A DNA stretch of 64,000 nucleotides from Cohnella sp. AR92 (GTDB lineage: Bacteria; Bacillota; Bacilli; Paenibacillales; Paenibacillaceae): assembly GCF_003990975.1 (NCBI RefSeq), contig NZ_RZJR01000019.1, positions 1-64,000 of the forward strand, read 5' to 3'. The notes beneath the pieces were generated by a model. The model was not told the origin of the DNA. It did no database searches and was given only the letters and a program-made list of their open reading frames with translations. The first letter of the stretch is position 1. Every line of letters starts with the position of its first letter. Positions 35,106 to 44,660 of the stretch are shown here, piece by piece. The position numbers were made by a program, and so were the translations under genes.

Positions 35106-36749
35106 TCAACTCTTTCTCGAATCCCGGTACTCCTGAGGAGTGAGCCCGTTGAATTCTTTGAAGAGCTTGATGAAGTAATGCGCGTTGGAATAGCCGAGCT
35201 GTGCGGATATCTCGTAGATCTTGAGCGGCGAATGAGAGAGCAGATAGGTGGCTTTCTCCATCTTCAAGTTAAGAATATAGTCGCTTATTCTCTTCCCCGT
35301 CTCGGATTTGTAGATCTTGGACAAGTAAACCGGATGCAAGCCTACATGGTCCGCAATCGCATGAAGAGAGACATAATGAAGATTCTGATCAACAAAATCA
35401 TGTACCTGAGTGATCAACTGCTTGCGCTGGTCCAACCGTTCGGCATCGAATTCGTTCTTTAATTGCGACAGCACGGCGGATGCCCATTCTCGCAGTTGAT
35501 CCGCCGTGTGTACGGTCCGTATCGCCAATTGCGGCAGGTCGACAATCTCGCCGAGAAGACGATTGCCTCGATGGGCGATGTAGTAGAAGACGCTCTCGAG
35601 GTAATGGCGGGCTTCCTGAACATGTTCGGGAGACAGATCCTCCCGGCCTTTCAACTCTTCGGCGATGGAAGCCAGCTTGTCCTTGATTGCATCCCAGCTA
35701 TTCGTCTCGAACAGATGGAATAGCGTCGGAGGCTCATAGAGGGATTGGAGCGAAGAGATACCGGCAGGGATCACGGATTCTCCTCCTGACAGGTAGACGC
35801 CTGTCTCCGGTCCGATCCTCTGTCGAATCGTCGTTACCGCGGAGAGGTACAGTTGGCGCGTCCGATTCGGGAATACGCCCCAATCGGTCGTGACGACGGA
35901 GATGCCGCCGCCGAGAAGCGCGTTTACGTTTTTTTGCAATTGATAAGCGATACGTTCAAGAAGGGCTGCATCGGCTTTCGCAGCCTCCTCCGTATCGTCC
36001 TGCTCAACGTTCCCTATGTCGGCTCGCGGCTTGGCCGCCACCAGGAATAGGAGATAGTCGTGGGTATCTTTGCACGACCAGATTCGAAAGTGTTCTTGGA
36101 GCAATTCGCTGGCGATGTTAACGATGGCATATTCGAACAGCAACAGACTGTTTAAGTCCTGCTGTTGGAAAAACGCTTCTAGCCGAATAGCGAGCAACGA
36201 AGTACGATCACCGATGGAGAAGGGGACACCGAACTTGTCCATCTTGTCCGCAAGCGCGGACCTGGATAGGCGGCTTCCAAGAAGCAGCTCGTTCAGCAGC
36301 TTGTCACGCAGCAATGGCAGGTGCTCGCGAAGCGTTTGCGTTGTTCGCTGCTGGGAGGACAAGGCTTCCCATTCCAAACGAATTTGTTGTTGGAGCTGCT
36401 TGAGCGTATCTATCATGAATTCGTCGGCTACGGGCTTAAGCAGATAGGCGCTTGCTTGCCGCTCGATCGCCTGCTTGGCGTACTCGAATTCAGCGTAGCC
36501 CGTGAGCAATAAGCACTTGACATGTTTCCAACGATCGCGAACAACATCGATCAATTCCATTCCAGACATCTGCGGCATGTTGATATCCGTGACAAGGATA
36601 TCGATTGGATGCCGTTGCAGAATCTCCAACGCCTCCATTCCGGAGTAGGCAATGTGGACCTGTTCGAAGCCGAGCTCCTGCCAGGGGATCGTGACGGACA
36701 GGTCATCCACGACGTACGGCTCGTCGTCTACAAGCAAGATTTGAAGCAT
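35106..36749 (-). CDS. Response regulator, YesN type (REC plus AraC HTH)
   Basis: 547 residues. REC domain at 1-120 with Asp55 as phospho-acceptor (DILVTDINMPQMSG) and Lys105 (YLLKPVADE); a long middle linker domain; and an AraC-type DNA-binding end (VSLHAIADHVGLHPVYLSKI, YEISAQLGYSNAHYFIKLFK, GLTPQEYRDS). It lies 1 nt downstream of its kinase. Position inside the glucan locus suggests it activates the GH16 and importer genes when the kinase senses oligosaccharide. Confidence 0.92.
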   Translation of the reverse strand: MLQILLVDDEPYVVDDLSVTIPWQELGFEQVHIAYSGMEALEILQRHPIDILVTDINMPQMSGMELIDVVRDRWKHVKCLLLTGYAEFEYAKQAIERQASAYLLKPVADEFMIDTLKQLQQQIRLEWEALSSQQRTTQTLREHLPLLRDKLLNELLLGSRLSRSALADKMDKFGVPFSIGDRTSLLAIRLEAFFQQQDLNSLLLFEYAIVNIASELLQEHFRIWSCKDTHDYLLFLVAAKPRADIGNVEQDDTEEAAKADAALLERIAYQLQKNVNALLGGGISVVTTDWGVFPNRTRQLYLSAVTTIRQRIGPETGVYLSGGESVIPAGISSLQSLYEPPTLFHLFETNSWDAIKDKLASIAEELKGREDLSPEHVQEARHYLESVFYYIAHRGNRLLGEIVDLPQLAIRTVHTADQLREWASAVLSQLKNEFDAERLDQRKQLITQVHDFVDQNLHYVSLHAIADHVGLHPVYLSKIYKSETGKRISDYILNLKMEKATYLLSHSPLKIYEISAQLGYSNAHYFIKLFKEFNGLTPQEYRDSRKS

Positions 36750-36750
36750 C

Positions 36751-38490
36751 CTATTTTCCCTCTTTCTTGTCTATTCGAAGTTTTACATGGATACCGCCTA
36801 GCTCGGATGGTTGAATAGACAGCCCCGAAGCGGGTCCGAACTGATGCTTGAGGCGCTGCTGTACGTTCCACAGGCCGCAGCCGCTTTCGCCCCGTTCGGG
36901 CTCGTTCAGTTTGGCAAGCAACCCGTTAATCTCGCTATCGTTCATACCGGCCCCGCTGTCTTCAACGGTGAATTCAATATGCTCGCCAATGGCTTTGCCG
37001 CTGATGCTGATGTAGCCGGCGCCTGCCTTTTTCTCGATGCCGTGAACAATGGCATTCTCTACGAGCGGTTGGATCAGTAACCTCGGAATCGCCTCGCCAA
37101 GCAGCGGCTTAGGCACTTCGATATTATATTCGATGCGTTGTTTGCGTAAGTTCTGGATTGACAGGTAGTTTTCCAGCAATTTAAGCTCGTCCCCTACTGT
37201 CGTCATGTCATGGTCTAGTCGGGTGATATAACGGTAGTATTCGCCGAGATTGAGAGCCATTGCGGTCACGGCCGCGGTATCTCCAACACCCGCCTTGCTC
37301 TTTATGAAAAAGAGGCAATTGTAGAGGAAGTGAGGATTGATCTGAGACTGCAGTTGCTTCAGGTAGGCGTCCTTGGCGCGAAGCTGCTCCATGTAGACTC
37401 GCTCGATGAGAGATTGAATTTGGACAGCCATCTCATTAAACGACTCGTTCAACACGGTGAATTCGCTGTTGGTCTTCAGCCGGATCCTTGTCGACCATTG
37501 GCCCTCTTTCAACCGGTTGACCGCTCTCAGCAGTACGTTAATCGGGCGCTGGATTTGCCGGAACAATAGGAGCGAGAACAGGATGCCAAGTCCTAGCAGG
37601 ACGAACGAAGCCGTGAAAAACGAGCTGCGGCTGCTCTCCAGGGGCTTCAACATTTGTTCCAGCGGCGAGTAGTGAATAACTTGCCAACCAAGCGAGGAAG
37701 ACCAGACGCTGCTGACAAGATAGCGCTTGTCCTTATACGTGACAATCGAGTAGTCGTTCTTCTGCGAGGACAGATTACCCAGACTTGACACGAGTCCTTG
37801 AATAATGTTCGCGTCCGTGCCAGGGGGATTAATGAGACCCATCCCCGGATGATAGAGGAATGTGTATCCGCCATAAGGAGCTTGGATATCGCCTAGCAAC
37901 TTCTGCAGATTGGAGGCCGGAAATCGAACCTCCATGATCATGTTGGCCAACTGAGGGGTTGATGAGTAGTCTGCCGGATCGGATAGCACCATGCGGAAAT
38001 CGCCTCCCGATGCTCGCTGGTCGGTTGGGGCTGTATAGGTCCATCCGTTGGCAAGAGGGGACGACAACAGCGAAGGGTCGATTCGCGAATCCGAATCCGA
38101 AGAGAGATAATCCTTATTCTCCACGTTATAAACCGTAATGGTATTCACCAAGTTGCTAGTAACAGACTGAAGCGACAGCTTCTCCAGCACGCTTCGAATG
38201 GTTTCATTGCGGTCGATGAGATGGTCAAGCAGCCCGATCTGCTCGAAGTCGCGGACGGTTGGGTCGCGAAGAAGCGTATAAGCGGTAGTAGCCAGCTGAT
38301 CAATGTTGCCGTCGAGCTGCTGGACAAAGAATTCCAGATTGCTGAGATCGGCGTTGGTTACTTGCTGTGTGATGACTTTAACGTCTTGTTGATAGGAACG
38401 TCCGTAAAGCAACAGCGTAATGAAAATGACGGCGACGAATAACAGCAACATTTTGACAAAAAGGTTCACGTGCTGGCGCAAGATGATCAT
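36751..38490 (-). CDS. Sensor histidine kinase, YesM type
   Basis: 579 residues. Two membrane helices (about 10-32 and 285-305) bracket an extracellular sensor of about 250 residues; HAMP follows (FRQIQRPINVLLRAVNRLKE), then a His_kinase domain with SQINPHFLYN and the phospho-acceptor His387, and an ATPase domain (LLIQPLVENAIVHGIEKKAG; DSGAGM). It phosphorylates the response regulator encoded just downstream. The start lies only 65 nt from the divergent binding-protein gene, so both promoters must overlap. Confidence 0.92.
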   Translation of the reverse strand: MIILRQHVNLFVKMLLLFVAVIFITLLLYGRSYQQDVKVITQQVTNADLSNLEFFVQQLDGNIDQLATTAYTLLRDPTVRDFEQIGLLDHLIDRNETIRSVLEKLSLQSVTSNLVNTITVYNVENKDYLSSDSDSRIDPSLLSSPLANGWTYTAPTDQRASGGDFRMVLSDPADYSSTPQLANMIMEVRFPASNLQKLLGDIQAPYGGYTFLYHPGMGLINPPGTDANIIQGLVSSLGNLSSQKNDYSIVTYKDKRYLVSSVWSSSLGWQVIHYSPLEQMLKPLESSRSSFFTASFVLLGLGILFSLLLFRQIQRPINVLLRAVNRLKEGQWSTRIRLKTNSEFTVLNESFNEMAVQIQSLIERVYMEQLRAKDAYLKQLQSQINPHFLYNCLFFIKSKAGVGDTAAVTAMALNLGEYYRYITRLDHDMTTVGDELKLLENYLSIQNLRKQRIEYNIEVPKPLLGEAIPRLLIQPLVENAIVHGIEKKAGAGYISISGKAIGEHIEFTVEDSGAGMNDSEINGLLAKLNEPERGESGCGLWNVQQRLKHQFGPASGLSIQPSELGGIHVKLRIDKKEGK

Positions 38491-38555
38491 CCTTTATGGT
38501 AACATATCACTTTTTATCAAATTATATCATGTCGAAAGAGCAAGGATGTGTTACT

Positions 38556-40178
38556 ATGATCAAGAATTCGACGGTTTATGGCGATAGGGGTGGAGCCAGA
38601 TTGCATTTGCGTTGGTACGCGATGTTGCTTGCGGTCATCTTGTGTGCCGGCTGCGATGGAACTAGACCTGACGGAACGGCCGCACTTAAAAACAACTCCG
38701 ATGTCTATTATGATGATGAGCTTGGAAAGTTCGTCCCGCCTGTTGTGCTAGAGACGGTTGGAGCCGTTACTCCCAACGCCGTCTTCGCGAATGGAGAGAC
38801 TCTTGAAAATAATGTGCACACGCGATGGGCTGAGGAACGGCTGGGTATTCGCATCCGCTATAAATGGACGATACAAGACACGAACGGCTCCTATGGCAAC
38901 AAACTCCGGATTGAATTGGCCAAAGGCACGCTGCCTGACATCGTAACCACTCGGGAGGCAGAGGTCGTTCAGGAACTGATTGACTCCGGACAGTTCGCGG
39001 AGGTTGGCGGGCTGTTCGACCGGTATGCCTCCCCGACATGGAAGGCAGCGATGCGCGAGGATCCGGCCGCCTGGGACTCCTTGACGCGGGCCGGCGGAAA
39101 GTATGCGATTCCGATTCTAGACTACGAGTACAATTCCGACCCGGTCTTGTGGATCCGAAGCGACTGGCTGGACAAGCTGCATCTCGATAAGCCGCGAACG
39201 ATGGAAGAGTTGGAGCGAGTCATAACTGCTTTCACCGAGCAGGATCCAGACGGCAACGGCTTGAAGGACACGTACGGGCTGACGATAAGCTTCGCACACG
39301 GCGCCAACACGTGGATGGCCGACAGCAGTTGGATCTTCGGCTCATTCGGCGTCGTACCGAAACAGTGGAACCGGACGAATAATGGGCTGCTTGCTTACGG
39401 CTCCATCCAACCCGGAGTGAAGGACGCGCTTCGTCTCCTTAAATCCTGGATTGCTAAAGGCTATGTACCTGCGGAAAGCCAGTGGTACGACGAGACAAAA
39501 GCGGCTCAGCTATTCGTGTCAGGCAAAGCCGGCATCGTCGCGGGACCCTATTGGATGAACGGTTGGCCGCTCTCCGAGTTAACGAAGGCGAATCCGAACG
39601 CCAAGTACGAAGCGATCCAGATACCCTCGGGGGCGAGCGATATCGTGCTTCGGCGGGGCACGCTGCCCGTTAACGGCGCCATCCTGATTAACAAAAAAAT
39701 GAAGCACCCCGAAATCTTTTTCAAATACCAAAATTACTTATTCGACTATTATGCAACCTCCAAGGGAGAGTTCCAATACGGACTTGCGGAAGGCTACGAT
39801 TGGATAGTGAAGGACGGTAAGCCGACGATCGCCCCTGAAGATTTGCCTCAAGGAGGAATTCGGGTTGCCTCTTACACGCTCACGTTTGACGGAGCGCGCA
39901 TCCCGTCCCAAGTCGTGAAGGAGCTGCCCGGAGGTGTGGCGCAAGTCTTATTATCGCAACGGGATGCCTCGCGCAAGGATGAGTTTACCGGTCCTCCGAC
40001 TCGAACCATGAAGACGAATTGGGAATTGATCCAGAAGCTTGAGCAGAAGTCGTTCGAAGCCATCTTGTTCGGCGACTCCTCGGCGGACGAGTTCGATGCG
40101 TTCGTAAAACTATGGTTTGAGTACGGCGGAGACCTAATAACCAATGAGGTAAACGATTGGTACAGATTCTCCAAATAG
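38556..40178 (+). CDS. Orphan extracellular sugar-binding lipoprotein (LplA/YtcQ-like)
   Basis: 540 residues. Signal and lipobox AVILCAGC (Cys33), then a large solute-binding domain of the oligosaccharide type (GKYAIPILDYEYNSDPVLWI, PRTMEELERVITAFTEQDPD, GIVAGPYWMNGWPLSELTKA). ATG 38556 has AAGGATGTG upstream; ATG 38496 is in frame but too close to the divergent kinase start. There is no permease beside it. It could share the 33254/34219 permeases, serve distant LplBC-type permeases, or present ligand to the divergent kinase. Confidence 0.82.
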   Translation: MIKNSTVYGDRGGARLHLRWYAMLLAVILCAGCDGTRPDGTAALKNNSDVYYDDELGKFVPPVVLETVGAVTPNAVFANGETLENNVHTRWAEERLGIRIRYKWTIQDTNGSYGNKLRIELAKGTLPDIVTTREAEVVQELIDSGQFAEVGGLFDRYASPTWKAAMREDPAAWDSLTRAGGKYAIPILDYEYNSDPVLWIRSDWLDKLHLDKPRTMEELERVITAFTEQDPDGNGLKDTYGLTISFAHGANTWMADSSWIFGSFGVVPKQWNRTNNGLLAYGSIQPGVKDALRLLKSWIAKGYVPAESQWYDETKAAQLFVSGKAGIVAGPYWMNGWPLSELTKANPNAKYEAIQIPSGASDIVLRRGTLPVNGAILINKKMKHPEIFFKYQNYLFDYYATSKGEFQYGLAEGYDWIVKDGKPTIAPEDLPQGGIRVASYTLTFDGARIPSQVVKELPGGVAQVLLSQRDASRKDEFTGPPTRTMKTNWELIQKLEQKSFEAILFGDSSADEFDAFVKLWFEYGGDLITNEVNDWYRFSK

Positions 40179-40203
40179 TTCATTCGAATTCGCGTTATCA
40201 ACG

Positions 40204-40260
40204 AACCGTCATCGCGATGCGGCTTCCGACTGGAAGCCGCTTCCACGATGACGGTTTTTT
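40204..40260. terminator. Bidirectional terminator with nested stems
   Basis: ACCGTCATCG pairs with CGATGACGGT; inside it GCGGCTTCC pairs with GGAAGCCGC. TTTTTT follows on the plus strand. It serves the orphan binding-protein gene and perhaps the convergent lichenase gene. Confidence 0.85.
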
Positions 40261-40274
40261 GACTCGCTAACGAT

Positions 40275-40991
40275 TTAGTTGCTCGTATATTTAACCCAGT
40301 CGTAATAGGCGTAAAGCGGATTAGCGCCGTTATAGGAACCAAGCCATGAATCTACGCCCTTGCCGTTCCACAGATTCATCATGATTCGGCCCGGATTGGA
40401 TGGGATGTTACTCGTCACCGTATGCTTCAGCGCCCCGTCCACGTACCACTTGATGTAGCCAGGCTGCCAGTCGAAGGCGTACGTATGATAGCTCTGCGAA
40501 GCGTCGAAGCCAAGATCAACCAGCTTCTCGTGTCCGCCGACTCCGTTCGTATAGTAATTGAATTGAACCTTGGTCGTATCCTTTCCGAGAAATTCGATGT
40601 CGATCTCGTCCCAGGGTTTACCATCCGAGGGTCCGGTATAGGTGAAGAAGGACGATACGATTCCCGTATTCTTGGCCGGCATCATGCTGACCTCATATAG
40701 CCCGTAGCCGTACTTATTCACGGTACGGTACTCCGCGCAGTCGAACGTATTGTATGAAGGACTCGTCAGTGCCAAGCGAAGCTGTCCCCCTGAGGTGAAT
40801 GTTGCGTTGTTGGCCCTCCAAGTGCAATTGAACATGCCGCCGTTCGAGTAACCGTCCGATTTCTGCCAGGTAGCCGAATTAAAGTAAGTAAGCGGTTCCC
40901 AGAATACCGTTGCTGCCGAGGATGGGGCGGCGAACAGGATGCAAAGCAGGACGAACAGTGAGAAAGCGCCTGTCAGTCGTTTTCTTCTCAT
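40275..40991 (-). CDS. GH16 lichenase, secreted beta-1,3-1,4-glucanase
   Basis: 238 residues, typical of bacterial lichenases (BglS/LicB, EC 3.2.1.73). Signal peptide ends APSSAA; mature domain has FNCTWRANNATFTSGGQLRL, GLYEVSMMPAKNTGIVSSFF, and the catalytic WDEIDIEFLGKD with Glu129, Asp131 and Glu133 (ExDxE, the lichenase form that lacks the bulge residue of laminarinases). It cuts mixed-linkage cereal glucan or lichenan. AATAGGAGGG precedes the ATG. A cre site lies about 55 nt upstream. Confidence 0.95.
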   Translation of the reverse strand: MRRKRLTGAFSLFVLLCILFAAPSSAATVFWEPLTYFNSATWQKSDGYSNGGMFNCTWRANNATFTSGGQLRLALTSPSYNTFDCAEYRTVNKYGYGLYEVSMMPAKNTGIVSSFFTYTGPSDGKPWDEIDIEFLGKDTTKVQFNYYTNGVGGHEKLVDLGFDASQSYHTYAFDWQPGYIKWYVDGALKHTVTSNIPSNPGRIMMNLWNGKGVDSWLGSYNGANPLYAYYDWVKYTSN

Positions 40992-41043
40992 TAATTAACC
41001 CTCCTATTGATTGTTGGAGATGCATGTTGATCATACTGCGTCT

Positions 41044-41059
41044 TTGGTAGCGCTACCAT
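41044..41059. promoter_or_regulatory. cre-like palindrome upstream of the lichenase gene
   Basis: TTGGTAGCGCTACCAT contains a perfect 14-bp palindrome and fits the 16-base CcpA site consensus (WTGNNARCGNWWWCAW) at 15 positions. Glucose repression of the lichenase is expected; another LacI-family protein could also bind it. Confidence 0.65.
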
Positions 41060-41109
41060 GACAATGATTTAAGTTCCATAACAACTTTTCAAGGTGATGT
41101 CTTCGTCTA

Positions 41110-41138
41110 TCCATGCCCTTGCGAAGATTCCAGGAGAT
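41110..41138 (+). repeat. 29-bp direct repeat, right copy
   Basis: Exact copy of 26117-26145 in the same orientation, about 15 kb away. It lies between the lichenase promoter region and the response regulator gene of the next system. Confidence 0.85.
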
Positions 41139-41254
41139 TCTTCGATCAGCAGAAGATTTTTTCCCATTGCCCTCCCCTAGAGCAAACGGCTATTCTAAAG
41201 TAGAGTCTGTCTATAGAGGATGTTCCGACCCTAACGCGAAGGAGGGCATACCCG

Positions 41255-42874
41255 ATGTACAAACTTATTATCGTCGATGACGAGGTGCTGGTTCGGCAGG
41301 CGATCAAGAGCCAGATGAATTGGGCGGAGCTCGGCTTCGAATGCTCCGGCGTCTACGAGGACGGAGCGGACGCGCTCGAATCGATGGAGCGGGAAGAGGC
41401 CGACGTCGTCTTGACCGATATTGGGATGCCGTTCATGGACGGCCTGGAGCTAACCCGGGAGCTGGCCGCGAAGTACCCGCAGGCGAAGGTGATCATCCTG
41501 ACGGGCTACGACGATTTCGATTACGCGCAGCAGGCGTTAAAGCTGCAAGCCGTGGACTATATTTTGAAACCGGTTACATCCTCCGAGCTGGGAGCGGTCC
41601 TGTCTAAGCTGCGGGAAGAACTGGACGCGAAGAGGAACCGGGAACAGGATTATGAGCAGTTGAAGCGAGAGCTGGCGGAGAGCATGCCGGTTCTTCGGGA
41701 GAGATTCCTGGAGCGGCTGATGACCTCGGAGATGCCGGTTCGCCAGAGGGAGGAGGGCATGAGCTATTTCCGGCTGGAATGGGCGGGACCTCACCTCGTT
41801 GAGCTGGCTGTCGACGTAGACGAGTACAATTGGGAGCTGCCGGCATCGATCACCGATCAGCAGCTCATCCGATTCGCGGTGTTTAACGTCGCGCAGGAAT
41901 TAATAGCAAAAAGCGAGGGGACGGCGGTCTTCCGGGACAGGGAGAATCGAGTGCTCGCTTTGTTGTCGGGGAACGACCCGCAGGAGCTGCAAGAGAAGGC
42001 GCTCTCGGTGGCGGAGGAAGTGCACCAGGCGGTAACGGCCATCCTCCCGGTGAAGCTCTCGATCGGCATCGGCTGCAGCTGCCGCGACCGGGAAGACTTG
42101 CTCTTCGCTCACCGCACGGCGTTATCGGCGCTCGAATACCGCTTCGTTATCGGAGATAACGCCATCATCCGGCTGTCCGACGTCGAGCAGCGCAGGAGGC
42201 CGGAGGAGCTGTCCGTAGTCGCCTGGGAGAACGAATTCGTCACGAAGCTGAAGACCGGCACTTCGGAAGAGATGGACGAAGCGGTGGACCGGCTCTTCGC
42301 GGACATTCGCAAGAGTCTGCTGCCTTTGGAGATCTGCCAGATGTACCTGCAGCGGCTCGTGCTGACGATCGTGCATACTTCCTACGAGATGACTTCGGGC
42401 GAACAGAAAGGGACCGAGCCGGCTTACAGCCCGGTGCAGCAGATGGCGTTCCTCGAATCTCTCGACGAGACGCAGGAGTGGATGCGAGAGCTGTGCCGCT
42501 CGACAATCGCCAAGATCCGGAGCTTGCGCGAGGACCAGAGCGCGTCGCAGGTGAACAAGGCGCTCGAATATGTCCGAAGGAACCTGAAGGACCCGGACCT
42601 GTCGCTGATCTCGGCCTGCAAGCATATCTCGATGAGCCCGAGCTACTTCAGCGCCATCTTCAAGCAGCGTACCGGCCGGACCTTTATCGAGCAGGTGACT
42701 TATGCGCGCATGGAGCGGGCCAAGGAGCTTCTGGCCAATACCTCGATGAAGAGCTATGAGGTCGCCCATGAGGTCGGATACGGCGACCCGCATTACTTCA
42801 GCGGAGTGTTCAAGAAATACGCAGGCGACACCCCGACCGACTACCGTCTCAAAACGACGTCAAAGAAAGCGTGA
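41255..42874 (+). CDS. Response regulator, YesN type (REC plus AraC HTH)
   Basis: 539 residues. REC with Asp55 (DVVLTDIGMPFMDG) and Lys105 (DYILKPVTSS), long linker, and C-terminal AraC HTH (LSLISACKHISMSPSYFSAI, YEVAHEVGYGDPHYFSGVFK, GDTPTDYRLK). AAGGAGGGC lies before the ATG. It is first of a three-gene set with its kinase and a membrane-anchored sugar-binding protein, upstream of a ribose-type importer which it probably activates. Confidence 0.92.
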   Translation: MYKLIIVDDEVLVRQAIKSQMNWAELGFECSGVYEDGADALESMEREEADVVLTDIGMPFMDGLELTRELAAKYPQAKVIILTGYDDFDYAQQALKLQAVDYILKPVTSSELGAVLSKLREELDAKRNREQDYEQLKRELAESMPVLRERFLERLMTSEMPVRQREEGMSYFRLEWAGPHLVELAVDVDEYNWELPASITDQQLIRFAVFNVAQELIAKSEGTAVFRDRENRVLALLSGNDPQELQEKALSVAEEVHQAVTAILPVKLSIGIGCSCRDREDLLFAHRTALSALEYRFVIGDNAIIRLSDVEQRRRPEELSVVAWENEFVTKLKTGTSEEMDEAVDRLFADIRKSLLPLEICQMYLQRLVLTIVHTSYEMTSGEQKGTEPAYSPVQQMAFLESLDETQEWMRELCRSTIAKIRSLREDQSASQVNKALEYVRRNLKDPDLSLISACKHISMSPSYFSAIFKQRTGRTFIEQVTYARMERAKELLANTSMKSYEVAHEVGYGDPHYFSGVFKKYAGDTPTDYRLKTTSKKA

Positions 42875-42878
42875 TCCC

Positions 42879-44657
42879 GTGAGGCTTCTTTTCCGAATCC
42901 GCAGCTTTCAGACCCACATCGCGCTCGCCTTCGTTGCGGTGATTCTTCTGACCATTCTCATCATGGGCGTGACGTCCTACTATCTCTCGAGAGAATCCGT
43001 TCAGTCGAATGCGCAATCCTACACCGCGGAGATCGTCAAGCAGGTCAACAAGAACATCAACTCGTACGTGAACGGAATGACTTATATGTCCGACCTCGTC
43101 GCGAACAACCGGACCGTCGTGGAATATCTGTCCTCCTCTTCGTTCTCGAGCTTGGCCGAAGAGAAGAAGCAGAAAGAGACGATCACCGACTTCCTGGAGT
43201 CGATGCTCGTCTCGAGGACGGATATCGCTTCGGTCAACATTATCGGCAACGGCGACAAGCTGCTGACGGGACGCCAGGATCTTGATTGGAATCCGTATGT
43301 CGATCTGCGCGCCATGAAATGGTATACGGATGCGATCGCGGCCCACGGAGAGAACGTGATCTCGTCCTCTCATGTCCAGCCTATTTTCAAAGACCGTTAT
43401 CCGTGGGTGGTGTCGCTGAGCCGGGAGCTGATCGGCCGGGACGGACAGAGCCTGGGCGTGTTCCTCGTCGACCTCAATTTCAGCGTCATGAACGATATCC
43501 TTAAGGACATCAAGCTCGGGCATCGCGGTTACGTCTTCATCGTGGACCAGAACGGAAGGCTCGTCTATCATCCTCAGCAGCAGCTGATCTATAGCAATCT
43601 GAAGTCCGAGATGATCGGCAAGGTGCTGGAGGCGAAGAACGGAACGTTCACGAGCAATGAAGGCGGCGACAGCCGAATGTATACGGTGCAGGATTCCGAC
43701 TTCGGCTGGAAGATCGTCGGCGTCTCTTACGTGAACGAGCTTGCGCAGAATCAGGAGAATTTGAAGCTGGGCTTCCTCGCGCTGGCTCTGATGTGCATCG
43801 TGCTGGCGGCGATGATCGCGATCTATCTCACTCAACGGGTCAGCCGCCCGATCCGGCAGCTGGAGAGGCATATGAAGGAAGTAGAGCGCGGCAACTTCGA
43901 TATCCATGTGCAAGTGCCGAGGACGATCGAGATCGGAAGGCTGGCGAGGGCGTTCAATCTAATGGTCGGCAAGATCAAGGAGCTGATGAACCAGATCATT
44001 CTCGATCAGGAGCAGAAGCGGCAGAGCGAGATCAACGCTCTGCAGGCGCAAATCAATCCTCACTTCCTATACAACACGCTCGATTCGATCGTCTGGATGG
44101 CCGAGAGCAACAAGAACCGGGAGGTCATCGCGATGACATCGGCTCTCGCCAAGCTGTTCCGAGCTTCGATCAGCAAGGGAGAGGAGCTGGTGCCCGTCAA
44201 GAACGAGATCGAGCACATCACGAACTATTTGCGAATCCAGCAGATGCGCTACAGCGATAAGTTGGACTATTCGATCGACATCGGCGATTCCGCGCAGCAT
44301 TTCTACACGATTAAGGTGATCCTGCAGCCCATCGTCGAGAACGCGATCTATCACGGGATCAAGAAGAAGAAAGGCATGGGCTTCATCACGATAACCTCGG
44401 AAGAGACCGAGAACGATCTGATGCTTGTTGTCGAAGACAACGGCATCGGCATGGACGAGGAGACGGTCCGGACGTTGCTGCTTCCGACGGCCATAAGGAA
44501 GGAAGGCAGAGGAGTCGGCGTGCGGAATGTGCATGAACGGCTCCAGCTCTATTTCGGATTGCAATACGGCCTGTCCTATTCAAGCCGGCCTGGCGCCGGA
44601 ACGAAGGTGACGATTACGTTGCCGAAGACATCTAATCCGCTGGAGCAGGGAGAGTGA
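42879..44657 (+). CDS. Sensor histidine kinase with dCache-like sensor
   Basis: 592 residues. Helix 1 (about 9-32), an extracellular Cache-type sensor (to about 290; QDLDWNPYVDLRAMKWYTDA, RYPWVVSLSRELIGRDGQSL), helix 2, HAMP (RVSRPIRQLERHMKEVERGN), and the kinase part with QINPHFLYN (His395) and VILQPIVENAIYHGIKKKKG. The GTG at 42879, 4 nt after the regulator stop, gives the natural N-terminus RLLFRIRSFQ; upstream in-frame starts would overlap the regulator by over 100 bases. Confidence 0.9.
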   Translation: MRLLFRIRSFQTHIALAFVAVILLTILIMGVTSYYLSRESVQSNAQSYTAEIVKQVNKNINSYVNGMTYMSDLVANNRTVVEYLSSSSFSSLAEEKKQKETITDFLESMLVSRTDIASVNIIGNGDKLLTGRQDLDWNPYVDLRAMKWYTDAIAAHGENVISSSHVQPIFKDRYPWVVSLSRELIGRDGQSLGVFLVDLNFSVMNDILKDIKLGHRGYVFIVDQNGRLVYHPQQQLIYSNLKSEMIGKVLEAKNGTFTSNEGGDSRMYTVQDSDFGWKIVGVSYVNELAQNQENLKLGFLALALMCIVLAAMIAIYLTQRVSRPIRQLERHMKEVERGNFDIHVQVPRTIEIGRLARAFNLMVGKIKELMNQIILDQEQKRQSEINALQAQINPHFLYNTLDSIVWMAESNKNREVIAMTSALAKLFRASISKGEELVPVKNEIEHITNYLRIQQMRYSDKLDYSIDIGDSAQHFYTIKVILQPIVENAIYHGIKKKKGMGFITITSEETENDLMLVVEDNGIGMDEETVRTLLLPTAIRKEGRGVGVRNVHERLQLYFGLQYGLSYSSRPGAGTKVTITLPKTSNPLEQGE

Positions 44658-44660
44658 CCG

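Noticed and set aside
38496-38555. Longer N-terminus for the orphan binding protein
   Set aside because: It would start 5 bp from the divergent kinase start and put 20 extra residues before a complete lipoprotein signal; ATG 38556 has a ribosome site.
42756-42878. Upstream start for the second histidine kinase
   Set aside because: It would overlap the response regulator C-terminus by over 100 bases and add a polar stretch before the first membrane helix.
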